DNA of 53,448 bases from Thermotogae bacterium. Lineage in GTDB: Bacteria; Thermotogota; Thermotogae; Mesoaciditogales; Mesoaciditogaceae. The notes beneath the pieces were generated by a model, which was not told the DNA's origin, ran no database searches, and saw nothing but the letters and a program-made list of their open reading frames with translations. How positions within the stretch are numbered: the stretch's first letter is position 1; the number at the start of each line of letters is the position of its first letter. Shown piece by piece: positions 26,013-35,720 of the stretch. Position numbers and translations under genes: made by a program. The stretch is from positions 1 through 53,448 of the forward strand of contig JALSLY010000046.1 in the NCBI GenBank assembly GCA_026988035.1, written 5' to 3'.

Positions 26013-26335
26013 GGTCGTCCCGGACTGAGCATAGGTCATGCTAAACTTGATACATCTGATAGAGTCTTAAACCGACATGTCATCCCGGACTTGCCACAGG
26101 TCATGCCGTACTTGATACGGCATCTCATTCTCAGATTGCGGGTCAAGCCCGGAATGATGTTATGGTCAAAGACTCTGTGTAAGGCACGCTGCATACTTAA
26201 CACCTTCCACCGCTACGCGGTCCCCCTCACGGCTATCGTTTCGGTCAGAAAAGCGGGAAAGCATTGCGCAATCCCACTTCTCACTTTTATGAACTTCCAG
26301 ATGGTGAGCTTATATGTCTTGATGAAAACTTCGAG
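26013..26335. repeat. Dispersed palindromic repeat cluster A
   Basis: The 412-base gap between rubredoxin and htrA. Two degenerate tandem copies (26013-26066, 26078-26127) share CCCGGACT..AGGTCATGC..ACTTGATAC. CATCCCGGACTTG (26081-26093) is a near inverted match to CAAGCCCGGAATGATG (26144-26159), with an inner GCCGTA/TACGGC-type hairpin. From 26216 come CGGTCCCCCTCACGGCTATCG and a GGGAAAGCATTGCGCAATCCC dyad, then a tail encoding ELPDGELICLDENFE in one frame. All parts recur in cluster B at 35450-35930. Confidence 0.8.
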
Positions 26336-26415
26336 TAAGATGTGAAATCTCTTTCTTTACGGACTCTGGATCGTTTTGAATGTTCATACACAATTTGAGA
26401 TTTTTTATAGTTGGA

Positions 26416-27849
26416 TCACTTGTAAAATATCACAAGCATTTCCATGCCTTGAGAATAAACTGACATAATAACAGTTCCATTCTTTTTGATCTTTTCGTAC
26501 AGTTTTTCAAATTCCTTTGTTGAAGATATTTTTTTATTGTTTAGCGATGTGATCACATCTCCTGGTTGAAGACCGGCCATAGCAGCTTGGCTGTTTGGAT
26601 CAACACTTGTAACTACAACTCCTCTGATGTTTGAAGGTATAGAATATTTTGTCATGTAAAGTTCTGTCAAATCAGCAACACTAAATCCATTTGCGCTATA
26701 AACAGTAGATGATGTTTTAAACACCGCTTTTGATGAAAGTTTTACGCTGAATGTGAGATATTTACCATTTCGATAAACTTTCACATTTACCACGTCATTA
26801 GGAGCATATTCATGAATTGTGCTTACGAGTTTATCTGCGCTGGTAATTTTTACACCGTTAACTTCAACTATGACATCTTTTATCCTTATTCCAGCCTTTG
26901 CTGCTCCACCATCAGGAACCACTCCTATAACCAACGCACCCTTCACATCATCCAAGCCAAGACTCTTGGCGAGAGTAGAGGTGAGATCTCTGACTTGAAC
27001 CCCAAGATATCCAGAACCTTGCCCTTTTATCAGTCTTGCGATCAGGACTTTCGCGGTATTTATTGGTATAGCAAATCCCAATCCTTGTCCCTGCGAAGGA
27101 CTGATTATAGCCGTGTTTATTCCTATGACTCTTCCATGAATATCTACAAGTGGCCCACCACTATTGCCAGGGTTTATCGCGGCGTTTGTTTGAATCATGT
27201 TGTAATAATATCCATTTCCATTTGGTTTTGGAACTTCTCTGTTTACAGCACTTACTATTCCTTGCGTAACCGTGTAGTCAAGGCCAAAGGGGTTTCCAAT
27301 TGCAATTGCATACTCTCCAACATGTACTTTGTTAGAGTCTCCTAAAGTTGCAGCTGGGAAAGTTACTCCTTCAGGAGCTTCGATTTTAATAACGGCAAGA
27401 TCGTTTGTGGGGTCTCCCCCAACAACAATACCTTTGTATTTTTTTCCATTCAATAGCGTTATTTCAGCTTCTTTGGCACCTGCAACTACATGATAGTTCG
27501 TCAATATGTATCCTTTCGAATTGAATATTATTCCGGATCCGAGGCTTTCTACCTGCCTTTCTTCAGGTGTTGGCATTTGAAATCCAAAAAATTTCTTGAA
27601 AAACGGGCTCATTTCCCCAAATGGGTTTGAGTTAGAAACAAGGGTTGTGTGAACTACAACTCTCACGACAGATGGTGATACCGCTTTCGCTACGGCTATC
27701 ACTGGACTTTGTACATTAGGATTGAGATAGCCATAAGAGGATGAGGAAATCGGGGTTACCATGCTTGTGGACGAGTTACCTGCAAACGCAAAGAAGCCAA
27801 CCATCGATACGAGAATCACTGCTAACATGAAAATTCTAAGGTTTTTCAT
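26416..27849 (-). CDS. HtrA/DegQ-type serine protease
   Basis: Envelope quality-control protease. 477 residues, signal peptide about 1-23 (IFMLAVILVSMVGFFAFAG). Catalytic triad visible: H120 in ILTNYHVVAG, D150 in TNDLAVIK, S230 in NPGNSGGPLV. Two PDZ domains follow (about 280-370 and 385-475), as in the Do family. AGGAGGTGCGTTCGA precedes ATG 27849. Single gene, divergent from rpsO. The LA-like loop (residues 75-100) is short. Confidence 0.95.
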   Translation of the reverse strand: MKNLRIFMLAVILVSMVGFFAFAGNSSTSMVTPISSSSYGYLNPNVQSPVIAVAKAVSPSVVRVVVHTTLVSNSNPFGEMSPFFKKFFGFQMPTPEERQVESLGSGIIFNSKGYILTNYHVVAGAKEAEITLLNGKKYKGIVVGGDPTNDLAVIKIEAPEGVTFPAATLGDSNKVHVGEYAIAIGNPFGLDYTVTQGIVSAVNREVPKPNGNGYYYNMIQTNAAINPGNSGGPLVDIHGRVIGINTAIISPSQGQGLGFAIPINTAKVLIARLIKGQGSGYLGVQVRDLTSTLAKSLGLDDVKGALVIGVVPDGGAAKAGIRIKDVIVEVNGVKITSADKLVSTIHEYAPNDVVNVKVYRNGKYLTFSVKLSSKAVFKTSSTVYSANGFSVADLTELYMTKYSIPSNIRGVVVTSVDPNSQAAMAGLQPGDVITSLNNKKISSTKEFEKLYEKIKKNGTVIMSVYSQGMEMLVIFYK

Positions 27850-27958
27850 TCGAACGCACCTCCTATTTATTTTTAGATGTTGTTCCAGATTTTTTGACGC
27901 GTTTTAGCATACTTATGTTCAAAAAGGGAATTTCAAGGAGCATTTTTGTGTACAAATA

Positions 27959-27967
27959 TGGTAAAAT
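27959..27967 (+). promoter_or_regulatory. Extended -10 promoter of rpsO
   Basis: TGGTAAAAT, hexamer 27962-27967; no good -35 box. The leader to the rpsO start is about 60 bases. Confidence 0.5.
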
Positions 27968-27984
27968 TAATTAGACCCGGACTC

Positions 27985-28008
27985 AGAGTTGGGAGAAATA
28001 CCCGCTCT
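27985..28008 (+). promoter_or_regulatory. Candidate S15 autoregulatory leader hairpin
   Basis: AGAG-T-TGGG (27985-27993) pairs with CCCGCTCT (28001-28008) with one bulged T and a G-U next to G-C pairs, around AGAAATA. S15 mRNAs often carry such a mimic of the rRNA site. The 3' arm CCCGCTCT is identical to the arm of the terminator after the gene. Confidence 0.4.
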
Positions 28009-28034
28009 TGGTTCAATTTTATGGAGGTGTCATA

Positions 28035-28298
28035 ATGGAAAAGGAAGATAAGAAAAAGATCGTGGAAGCTTATAGGCTTCACGAGGGAGATACGGGTTCT
28101 GTAGAAGTTCAGGTAGCAATTTTAACGGCGAGGATATCTCATCTGACAGAACATTTAAAAGTTCATCCAAAAGATTTCCACTCGAGACGTGGACTTTTGA
28201 AAATGGTAGGTAAGCGTCGAAGACTTCTTAGATATCTTAGAGATCGTAAACCAGCAGTATACAAAGAACTCATAGCAAAGTTGAATCTAAGGCGGTAA
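28035..28298 (+). CDS. rpsO: 30S ribosomal protein S15
   Basis: 87 residues, binds 16S rRNA central domain early in 30S assembly. Family signatures: [40 protein letters not shown], and [22 protein letters not shown] 28035 follows GGAGGTG; upstream in-frame codons are not preceded by a binding site. Next to pnp, the classical rpsO-pnp order, with a terminator between. Confidence 0.98.
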   Translation: MEKEDKKKIVEAYRLHEGDTGSVEVQVAILTARISHLTEHLKVHPKDFHSRRGLLKMVGKRRRLLRYLRDRKPAVYKELIAKLNLRR

Positions 28299-28310
28299 GG
28301 CTTTGAACGA

Positions 28311-28336
28311 AGAGCGGGAATCTGCCCGCTCTTTTA
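28311..28336 (+). terminator. rpsO terminator
   Basis: AGAGCGGG (28311-28318) pairs with CCCGCTCT (28325-28332) around AATCTG, followed by TTTTA. Some readthrough into pnp would be usual. Confidence 0.85.
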
Positions 28337-28388
28337 TTCTTAAAGTAAGTTTTATAACATTTGTTGATATTTTGTTAGAGGTGATCAG

Positions 28389-30548
28389 ATGTACAGGATT
28401 TGGAAGAAAGAATTTAAAGGTAATGAACTCGTCATCGAAAATGGAAAAATGGCGAAGCAAGCTGATGGTGCATTCGTAATTGGTTATGGGGATTCTAAAA
28501 TGCTCGTGACAGCTGTTATGGATAAAAGGCCAAAAGAAGGACTCGATTTTTTCCCCTTAACAGTTGAATACCAAGAGAAATTCTACGCTGCTGGGAAAAT
28601 ACCTGGCGGGTTCATCAAGCGTGAAGGAAGACCAAGTGAGAACGCGGTGCTTTCTGCAAGAATGATTGATAGACCCATAAGGCCTATTTTCCCAAGAGAT
28701 TTTAAAATACCAGTGCAGATTGTCGCAACCGTACTTTCGGTGGATCCTGACAATCCCCCTGATACACTGGGAATAATGGGTGCTTCTCTAGCACTTAACG
28801 CATCTCCAATACCATTTAATGGAAAAGTTGCAGGATTAAGGATTGCGCTTTTGGATGGCAAATACGTTTTCTTTCCCTCAGATGAGATAGCCAAAAAAGC
28901 AGATATAGATCTTGTTGTTGCCGGAACAAGAGATGCGATAACAATGGTTGAAGGAGAAGCAAACGAAGTGAGTGAGGATGTGATGATACAAGTTCTCATG
29001 GAGGCACATGAGGCGATCAAAGAGTTGCTTGATTTTGAAGATGAAATTCTTTCTGAGTTTCATACGGAAAAGTTTGAATACGAAACTCCCAGTGTGGATG
29101 AAACTTTGATCGAAAAACTAAGATCTATGGTTGAAAGGGAAGAGTTAGAAAAGCGCTTACTCACTCAAGGAAAACTTGCAAGAGACAAAAAAATAGCAGA
29201 ATACAAAAATCAGATAATAGATGCATTGATTGAAGAAAGTGGATTAGGAGAAGAAGAAGTGGTCCAGACTAAGACCTTGCTTTCTGATGAGTTTGAAGAT
29301 ATCGTTAAGCACACGATGCGTAGGATGATATTTGAAAAGAATCTGCGCGTTGATGGACGTAATCCAGATGAAATACGTCCCATATCTTGTGAATTGGATT
29401 TGCTTCCGAGAGCGCATGGGAGTGCTTTGTTCACGAGGGGCGAGACTCAAAGCCTTGGAGTCACCACACTTGGAGCTCAGATGGACGTTCAGATTATAGA
29501 TACGCTTTTAGAAGAAGGCGAGAAAAGGTTTATGCTTCATTACAATTTTCCGCCTTACAGTGTTGGTGAGACGGGAAGATTTGGTAGTCCTGGAAGACGT
29601 GAAATAGGCCATGGCCATCTTGCCGAAAGATCTTTCAGACGTGTGATCCCTTCAGAAGAAGAGTTTCCCTATACTATGCGTGTAGTATCTGAAATACTTG
29701 AATCTAATGGCTCTTCTTCGATGGCAACAGTTTGTTCCGGTTCACTTTCACTTATGGCTGCGGGAGTTCCAACAAAGAAACATGTGGCCGGCATTGCCAT
29801 GGGGCTTATCTTTGAGCCAGATGGTTGGGTTGTCTTGACTGATATACTTGGGATGGAAGATCACTTAGGAGACATGGATTTCAAAGTTACTGGGACAAGA
29901 GAAGGAATTACCGCTTTCCAGATGGATGTTAAAGTGGGGAATGTCTCTGAAGAAATAATGAAAGTCGCACTTGAAAAGGCTCGAATCGCAAGAAACAAAA
30001 TTCTTGATATAATGTACGATACAATACCTGCTCCAAGGGACCATCTGTCGAAACATGCTCCAATCATAAAACTTGTTAGAATACCTGTTGAGAAAATAGG
30101 AGAATTGATAGGCCCTGGGGGTCGTACTGTTAAAGCCATATCTGAGGAGTTTGGTGTTGAACTTCAAATCGAAGAAGATGGTCGTGTAAAGATAGTTGGT
30201 GATAAAAACGAAAATGTAAGAGCAGCTCTCCAACAGATCGAAAACATGAATCGAGAGATCAAAAATGGCGAGCGTTTTATTGCCACTGTTACCAGAGTTG
30301 AAGGATACGGTTTCTTTGCTGAGCTCTTCCCAGGTAAAGTCGGGCTTGTTCACGTTTCGAAAATGGGGAGACACGTCAAAAATGTCAGAGATGTTGTTCA
30401 TGTTGGAGATAAAGTAAATGTGGAAGTAGTGGGAAGTGATCCCACAGGAAAGATTCAGCTCAGGCAAGTGGTCGAAGGGAAAGAAAAAGAAACTCAGTAT
30501 CACCAAAGACCCAGGAGGAGGTTTGACGACAGAAAACATGACAAATGA
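28389..30548 (+). CDS. pnp: Polyribonucleotide nucleotidyltransferase
   Basis: Phosphorolytic 3'-5' exoribonuclease. 719 residues: first RNase PH domain (about 1-140, AAGKIPGGFIKREGRPSENA), helical linker, catalytic second RNase PH domain (about 310-545, PYSVGETGRFGSPGRREIGH), KH domain (IGELIGPGGRTVKAISEEFG), S1 domain (ATVTRVEGYGFFAELFPGKV) and a short basic tail. AGAGGTGATCAG precedes ATG. It overlaps the M16 peptidase start. Confidence 0.97.
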   Translation: MYRIWKKEFKGNELVIENGKMAKQADGAFVIGYGDSKMLVTAVMDKRPKEGLDFFPLTVEYQEKFYAAGKIPGGFIKREGRPSENAVLSARMIDRPIRPIFPRDFKIPVQIVATVLSVDPDNPPDTLGIMGASLALNASPIPFNGKVAGLRIALLDGKYVFFPSDEIAKKADIDLVVAGTRDAITMVEGEANEVSEDVMIQVLMEAHEAIKELLDFEDEILSEFHTEKFEYETPSVDETLIEKLRSMVEREELEKRLLTQGKLARDKKIAEYKNQIIDALIEESGLGEEEVVQTKTLLSDEFEDIVKHTMRRMIFEKNLRVDGRNPDEIRPISCELDLLPRAHGSALFTRGETQSLGVTTLGAQMDVQIIDTLLEEGEKRFMLHYNFPPYSVGETGRFGSPGRREIGHGHLAERSFRRVIPSEEEFPYTMRVVSEILESNGSSSMATVCSGSLSLMAAGVPTKKHVAGIAMGLIFEPDGWVVLTDILGMEDHLGDMDFKVTGTREGITAFQMDVKVGNVSEEIMKVALEKARIARNKILDIMYDTIPAPRDHLSKHAPIIKLVRIPVEKIGELIGPGGRTVKAISEEFGVELQIEEDGRVKIVGDKNENVRAALQQIENMNREIKNGERFIATVTRVEGYGFFAELFPGKVGLVHVSKMGRHVKNVRDVVHVGDKVNVEVVGSDPTGKIQLRQVVEGKEKETQYHQRPRRRFDDRKHDK

Positions 30549-31827
30549 TATTACCGTTGAGAAACTTTCAAATGATGCTTTAATCGTCAGCAGGGATATG
30601 CCATTCCTGCGGACGGTTACTTTTGGTATAGGTGTTAATGTGGGAGCAGCGAATGAGAATTCTAACAATTCTGGAATCTCACACTTGATAGAGCACGCGG
30701 TTTTTAAGGGGACAAAAAACTTTGCTGGTCACGATCTAAAACGAATAATAGAATCAGTGGGAGGGGTTCTTAACGCTTTCACTTCCCGAGAGTACACACT
30801 TTTCTATGCCAAAGTTCCTGATTTTGCTTCTCGTCAGGCCTTTGATGTGCTGTACGATCTTGTAAGTGTTCCAATATTTCCGGAAAAAGAGATCGAATTG
30901 GAAAAGGGAGTTGTTCTCGAAGAAATAGCCATGTATGAAGACGATCCAGCGGATCTCTCGGGGACTAATTTTTTGAAAGCACTTTGGGGTGAGGAAACAC
31001 CTTATGGAAGATCGATAATCGGAAAAGTTGAAACTGTCAAAAATACAACTGTTGATGATGTGAGAAAGTATTTCAAAGATCACTACATTTCTTCGAATAT
31101 TCTCTTGTCAATTGTGGGAAATTTGAGATCTTGCGATATGAATTATATTCGGGAGAAAATGGAAGCTCTACAAAACGGTGAATTGAAAGAAGACATTGAA
31201 AAACCTATTGCTCGTCCGTCAACAAATGTTGTAATTGAAAAAAGAGATTTGAAGCAAGTCAACGTTTCCATAGGAATTAAAACCATCGAAAAGTCAGATA
31301 AGAGGAGTTATCCACTATCCATAATAACCACAATACTTGGTGGTGGAATGAGCTCTGTGCTCTTTGAAAAATTGAGGGAGAAATATGGACTTGTCTATTC
31401 AATATCATCTTCTAATCAGTCAAACAGATTAGGGGGATACTTTACAGTGGATTTTTCCACATCTCCAAGTCGAGTCTTTGATGCGATCGAAAAGATCAGA
31501 GGTGTTTTGAATGACATGGCAAATAGTTTAGATTTAAAAAAACACATGGATTATGGAAAGAAAAGATTAAAAGGGAAATTACTCACATCCACTGAATCTA
31601 CGTTTTCTACTATGTTTATGATGGTAGATGATCAATTTACACTTCGAAAAATAAGAGGAATCGATCGTGTAATTCAATCCATCGAGGATGTAAAATACGA
31701 CGATGTAGTTGAAACTTATAGGGACTTCTTCCTTGGAAAGTGGACGCTCTCCGCCGTCGGACCATCCGGGACAGTTCTTGATAAGTTAAAAGCATATGAA
31801 TTTGAGGTGAGTGGCAATGGCCATTGA
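30523..31827 (+). CDS. M16-family zinc peptidase
   Basis: Insulinase-type metalloprotease, often found after pnp (YmxG in Bacillus). The inverted zinc site HLIEH is in NSGISHLIEHAVFKGTKNF, with the downstream acidic ligand region EEIAMYEDDPAD. The C-terminal half carries SSVLFEKLREKYGLVYSISS. Start is uncertain: TTG 30523 right after AGGAGGAGGT gives 434 residues; ATG 30538 is farther from it. Both lie inside pnp. Overlaps the next HD gene by 11 bases. Confidence 0.92.
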   Translation: MTTENMTNDITVEKLSNDALIVSRDMPFLRTVTFGIGVNVGAANENSNNSGISHLIEHAVFKGTKNFAGHDLKRIIESVGGVLNAFTSREYTLFYAKVPDFASRQAFDVLYDLVSVPIFPEKEIELEKGVVLEEIAMYEDDPADLSGTNFLKALWGEETPYGRSIIGKVETVKNTTVDDVRKYFKDHYISSNILLSIVGNLRSCDMNYIREKMEALQNGELKEDIEKPIARPSTNVVIEKRDLKQVNVSIGIKTIEKSDKRSYPLSIITTILGGGMSSVLFEKLREKYGLVYSISSSNQSNRLGGYFTVDFSTSPSRVFDAIEKIRGVLNDMANSLDLKKHMDYGKKRLKGKLLTSTESTFSTMFMMVDDQFTLRKIRGIDRVIQSIEDVKYDDVVETYRDFFLGKWTLSAVGPSGTVLDKLKAYEFEVSGNGH

Positions 31828-32914
31828 ATGGAAACCCCTGGAAGATATAAAAGATGGTGCCGTGCTTGCAGAAGATTTGTATGATGGAACATCGTTCAAA
31901 GTACTACTTTCAAAGGGAACTCGGATTAACAAAGAAATTCTGGATAATCTCAGGAAACGAGAAATCTTATGGCTTCCCGTGGAAGGAAAGGGAGAAGATC
32001 TCGAGAAAATCCGAAATTCCATAGATCTCGATCAAGAATTGCTTAAGGTTGAAGAACCAATAGCTCCTGGAATACGCCTTTCAGTTCCAGATGAAATGTA
32101 CAGAGGGTTCATAACGTCTTTCAAAGATCTTTCGGAACAGCTTAAGCTGGGAGAAAGGATAGATAAAGAATCAGTTGAGCACACCCTTGGGGCAGTTGTG
32201 GATGATCTTCTCAGTCAAAAAGAATATGTGGTCAACTTTTTCAGGAAGCACGTGAGTGGTTATCTTTACAAACACGGTATAAATACTGCTATCCTATCAG
32301 TTATGGTGGGAAATACTTTATCCATGTCGAGATATCATCTCATCCCACTCGCAAAGGCTGCCCTTTTCCATGACATTGGTTTGATGTTTTTAAACGATCC
32401 AGAATATGTAGACATAGGAAGAATGTCAAGCAGAGAGAAAATACTTCAACACACAACGATTGGGTACAAAATCCTTTCATCTTATGGGATAATAGAGAGC
32501 AGGGAGATCCTTGACGCCGTTCTTGAACATCATGAGAAATATGATGGAACTGGCATTCCATTTGAAAAAAAAGGAGAGGACATAAATTTTTATGCACGTA
32601 TACTTCAAATAGCAGATGCTTACGACTCTCTTACGTCCACGTCTTCTGAAGCTCTTAAGTTGACCCCTTATCAAGCTTTAAAATGGATACTTGTTAGGGC
32701 TGGAAAGGATTACGATCCTTACGTTCTTAATGCCTTTATAAAAATTCTTGGTATGTATCCCACGGGGACAAGAGTCAAACTTAACAACGGGAAAATCGGA
32801 ACTGTGATAAGGACAAGCGGTGCGGGACTTCTTATTCCGGTGATTATGGTGGACGGCGCACTTATGGATTTGTCAAAAGACAAAAGTGTGTGGATCGTAT
32901 CTGTAGTGACGTAA
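31817..32914 (+). CDS. HD-GYP-like HD domain protein
   Basis: A 365-residue soluble protein. The C-terminal HD domain has HDIGLMFL, HHEKYDGTGIPF and RILQIADAYDSLTS, the HD-GYP pattern with GTGIP instead of GRGYP. An N-terminal region (LEDIKDGAVLAEDLYDGTSF) resembles the DUF3391-like domain found before HD-GYP. Probable c-di-GMP hydrolase or a related cyclic nucleotide phosphodiesterase. ATG 31817 follows GAGGTGA. Confidence 0.88.
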   Translation: MAIEWKPLEDIKDGAVLAEDLYDGTSFKVLLSKGTRINKEILDNLRKREILWLPVEGKGEDLEKIRNSIDLDQELLKVEEPIAPGIRLSVPDEMYRGFITSFKDLSEQLKLGERIDKESVEHTLGAVVDDLLSQKEYVVNFFRKHVSGYLYKHGINTAILSVMVGNTLSMSRYHLIPLAKAALFHDIGLMFLNDPEYVDIGRMSSREKILQHTTIGYKILSSYGIIESREILDAVLEHHEKYDGTGIPFEKKGEDINFYARILQIADAYDSLTSTSSEALKLTPYQALKWILVRAGKDYDPYVLNAFIKILGMYPTGTRVKLNNGKIGTVIRTSGAGLLIPVIMVDGALMDLSKDKSVWIVSVVT

Positions 32915-32926
32915 AAAAACGGAAAA

Positions 32927-33811
32927 ATGCTTAACATCAACGAAATTAGGATTTTTATAGAAGTAGTGAAAGCCGGAAGTATTACAGGAGCTTCTAAAAA
33001 TTTGTTCATAAGCCAGCCCGCCGTTTCTCAACATATCAAGGCGATTGAAAAAAAATTAAGTACTAAACTTTTTGAAAGAGTCAATACTAAGCTGTATCTC
33101 ACTAACGACGGATTCAAGATTTACAAGGAGTTAGAAACGCTTTACCGGATCTTTGAAGGGACCATCGAAAAGATCAGCACTGAGAGCATTTCAGCTAACA
33201 AGTTGATCAACATAGGTGCGAGCAAAACCATTGGAAACTATCTTCTTCCTTCTCTGATTAAAAGTTATAAAGAAACTGAAAGCGATGTCTACTTTTCTGT
33301 GAGAATTCAAAATACTTCTGAGATTGTTGAAGGAGTTTTAAAAGAAGAGAGCTCGATAGGTTTCGTAGAAGCACCTGTATATCACAAATTATTGAATATT
33401 GAGACAATGTGTGAAGATGAGTTGAAAGTTGTATGTTCGCCAAACAGTGAGATTTCAAAAAGATCTAAGATAACAATTGAAGAGCTGAAAGTGCTTCCGT
33501 TCATATCAAGAGAAAAGGGATCCAGCACCAGGAAAATAATTGAAAATGTTTTTTCAAAATGCGGATGTATTCCCATAAATGTTGTTGCGACAGTTTCAAG
33601 CAACGAAGCAATAAAAGAATTTGTTGCCAGCGGACTGGGAATATCGATACTTAGCAAATTTGCCATTTCCGCTGACGAGAAATGTGGACGCATAGTCTCA
33701 AAAAGTATAGATGGTGTTGAAATCAAAAGGAATTTTTTCATGATCTGGAAAAATGGAAGAACACTCTCGAGTTTAGAAAATGGCTTCAGGGAATTTATTA
33801 AATCATTGTAG
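32927..33811 (+). CDS. LysR-family transcriptional regulator
   Basis: 294 residues. N-terminal winged HTH: SITGASKNLFISQPAVSQHI and a periplasmic-binding-like effector domain, with GLGISILSKFAISADEKCGR near the end. Weak ribosome site (ACGGA). 12 bases after the HD gene. Its usual divergent target is missing: the neighbour at 33863 is convergent, so the target is unknown. CysB/CbbR-like effector substrate cannot be read. Confidence 0.92.
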   Translation: MLNINEIRIFIEVVKAGSITGASKNLFISQPAVSQHIKAIEKKLSTKLFERVNTKLYLTNDGFKIYKELETLYRIFEGTIEKISTESISANKLINIGASKTIGNYLLPSLIKSYKETESDVYFSVRIQNTSEIVEGVLKEESSIGFVEAPVYHKLLNIETMCEDELKVVCSPNSEISKRSKITIEELKVLPFISREKGSSTRKIIENVFSKCGCIPINVVATVSSNEAIKEFVASGLGISILSKFAISADEKCGRIVSKSIDGVEIKRNFFMIWKNGRTLSSLENGFREFIKSL

Positions 33812-33862
33812 CAAAGGTGTTATTCTTATCGATCAAAGGAGATGCGTTAGTTCTCTTCCTCT

Positions 33863-35246
33863 TTACAAGAGTTTTCTTGCAGCCTTGGATATGCCTTCAG
33901 ATGACATTGGATGTTGATTGGCAAATTCCGCAATATCTTTAACATTTAAACCGTTTGCAATCGCTATTCCAAGCTCTCCTATGAGATTATCTGCATCTAT
34001 GCCAACTACCCATGCACCAACGAGTCGCATTGTTCTAACATCGAAAAATTCGCGAATTTCGCCTTCCATTTCATCGAATATTTGTGCACGAGAGTCAACT
34101 TTAAATTGGTAGTCCGTTTCAACAAGTTCAACGCACTTTTCTTTTGCAATAGACGGCATGAGACCAACGTAAGCGATCTTTGGAAAAGTAAAGACGGTTG
34201 TTGGTACTGCGTCAAAGTTCATATAGTCTATAGGATGATTACCAGCCATTATGTTATTAGCAGCTACTAACGATTGTCTAACAGCTGAATGAAAGAGCAT
34301 TGAAGCCCCATTAACGTCACCCGGCGCGTATATGTGTGGAATATTTGTCTGCAATGCATTATTGACAATGATCTTTCCTTCCTTGACGTTAATACCTATT
34401 TCCTGAGTTCTCTGTGGCACAACGGGTTTTCTTCCAATTGCCATTAACACAAGATCGGACTTTACGGTCTTTTTGATTTCATGTTGTGTGTAGATAACTT
34501 CATATTTGCCATCGTATTTTTTGATCTCTTCAACTCTGGCATTCAGGATGATCTCTATATTCGGATCTAAAAGAGCACGCAATTTCCCGGAAAGTCTTGG
34601 CTCCATTGTTGGCAAAATTCTGTCCATCATTTCAACAACGCGCACCTTGACTCCAAACTCGTTGAAAATTGTGGCGGTTTCAAGTCCAATGTAGCCAGCA
34701 CCAATGATCGTTAAAGATTTTGGCAACTCTTTCAAAGTGGGATTAAGAGCAAAAATGTCTCTTGATGTTATACAATACTCAGCACCCTTTATAGGTGGTA
34801 CTGCTACATCTGCACCGCTGGCGATTATAATATTTCCTGCTCTGTATTCTTTTTTTTCCTTTTTCTGTTTCTACCTCAATTGTATGTTCATCTAAAAAAG
34901 AGGCAACGCCTTTGATTAATTTTAAGTGTTTCGAAGCTTCTTTGAGTTCTTTAGCATGTTGTTCGTATCTTATTTTTTGAATGCGGTCTTTATGCTCAAC
35001 TACTTTTGCATAATTAAACCCTACTTTTCCACCTAAGCCAAATAGCCCCACCTTTTTTGAAATTCTGTAGATATCTGCTGCTTCCCTTAACGCTTTTGAG
35101 GGTACGCATCCTTCTGCAAGACAATTTCCACTCATGATGCCTTTAGAATCTATCATAACAACATCTTTTCCAGCTTTTGCAAGTCTAAACGCAGCTGGAT
35201 ATGCACCTCCGCCTGCACCAATTGTTAAAATATCTATTTTTTTCAT
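33863..35246 (-). pseudogene. Dihydrolipoamide-dehydrogenase-like flavoprotein, frameshifted
   Basis: Class I pyridine nucleotide-disulfide oxidoreductase in two frames. Part one (35246 to about 34850) has the FAD motif ILTIGAGGGAYPAAFRLAKA and redox pair in GNCLAEGCVPSK. Part two (to 33863) has NAD motif TIIGAGYIGLE, the FAD motif YAPGDVNGA and the C-terminal interface NQHPMSSEG. The break is at eight T (34850-34857; A8 on the coding strand). Deleting one A restores KKEYRAGNIIIASGADVAV, joining both parts without loss. It could be a true pseudogene, a sequencing error, or a site of transcriptional slippage. No lipoyl-complex genes are nearby, so the substrate is unclear. Confidence 0.85.
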
Positions 35247-35449
35247 GTTACCATCCCTTTCCATAACTAAGTGACGAATTCAAAAACACGATAGCATCAT
35301 TCTTTTAGTGCGTCAAATACACGTATTTTATGGAGGCATAAGTTGTACTTATATACTCACGTTGTGTGTTAACTTTACAATCTATGAATATTTATCAAAT
35401 AAACATCACTTTTCAAGCGATAAGGAAATTTTTCGAAGTCTTATCAAAC

Positions 35450-35646
35450 GTCATCCTGAACCGACCGTAGGTCGTCCTTGACCTGATCCGCGGTTCCCTT
35501 GCCTTTACCAACCAAGCTACGAGATGCTGGTTTTTATCTCGGTGGGTTTATCTCCCACTGAACATGTCTGCCTTTTCTGGACACACTCATCCCGGACTTG
35601 CTCCGGGATCTCATTCTTAGATTCCGGGTCAAGCCCGGAATGACGT
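35450..35646. repeat. Dispersed palindromic repeat cluster B, left part
   Basis: Within the 959-base gap between the flavoprotein gene and niaR. GTCATCCTGAACCGACCG (35450) begins a degenerate copy. At 35588-35646, CATCCCGGACTTG pairs with CAAGCCCGGAATGACG, with CCGGGATCTCATTCTTAG inside; it is the same element as 26081-26160. The rest of the gap (35247-35450 and 35940-36110) shows no gene; a CTCACG/CGTGAG hairpin sits at 36043-36059. Confidence 0.8.
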
Positions 35647-35720
35647 TGTGGAAAAGATGTTGCTCTCGACTACCGCCTGCGCCTTCGCGCCCTGTAAAGG
35701 ACAACAGAACAGACAGGAAA

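Noticed and set aside
29865-30668. 267-codon minus-strand frame antisense to pnp
   Set aside because: Covered by conserved PNPase coding sequence on the plus strand; shadow frame.
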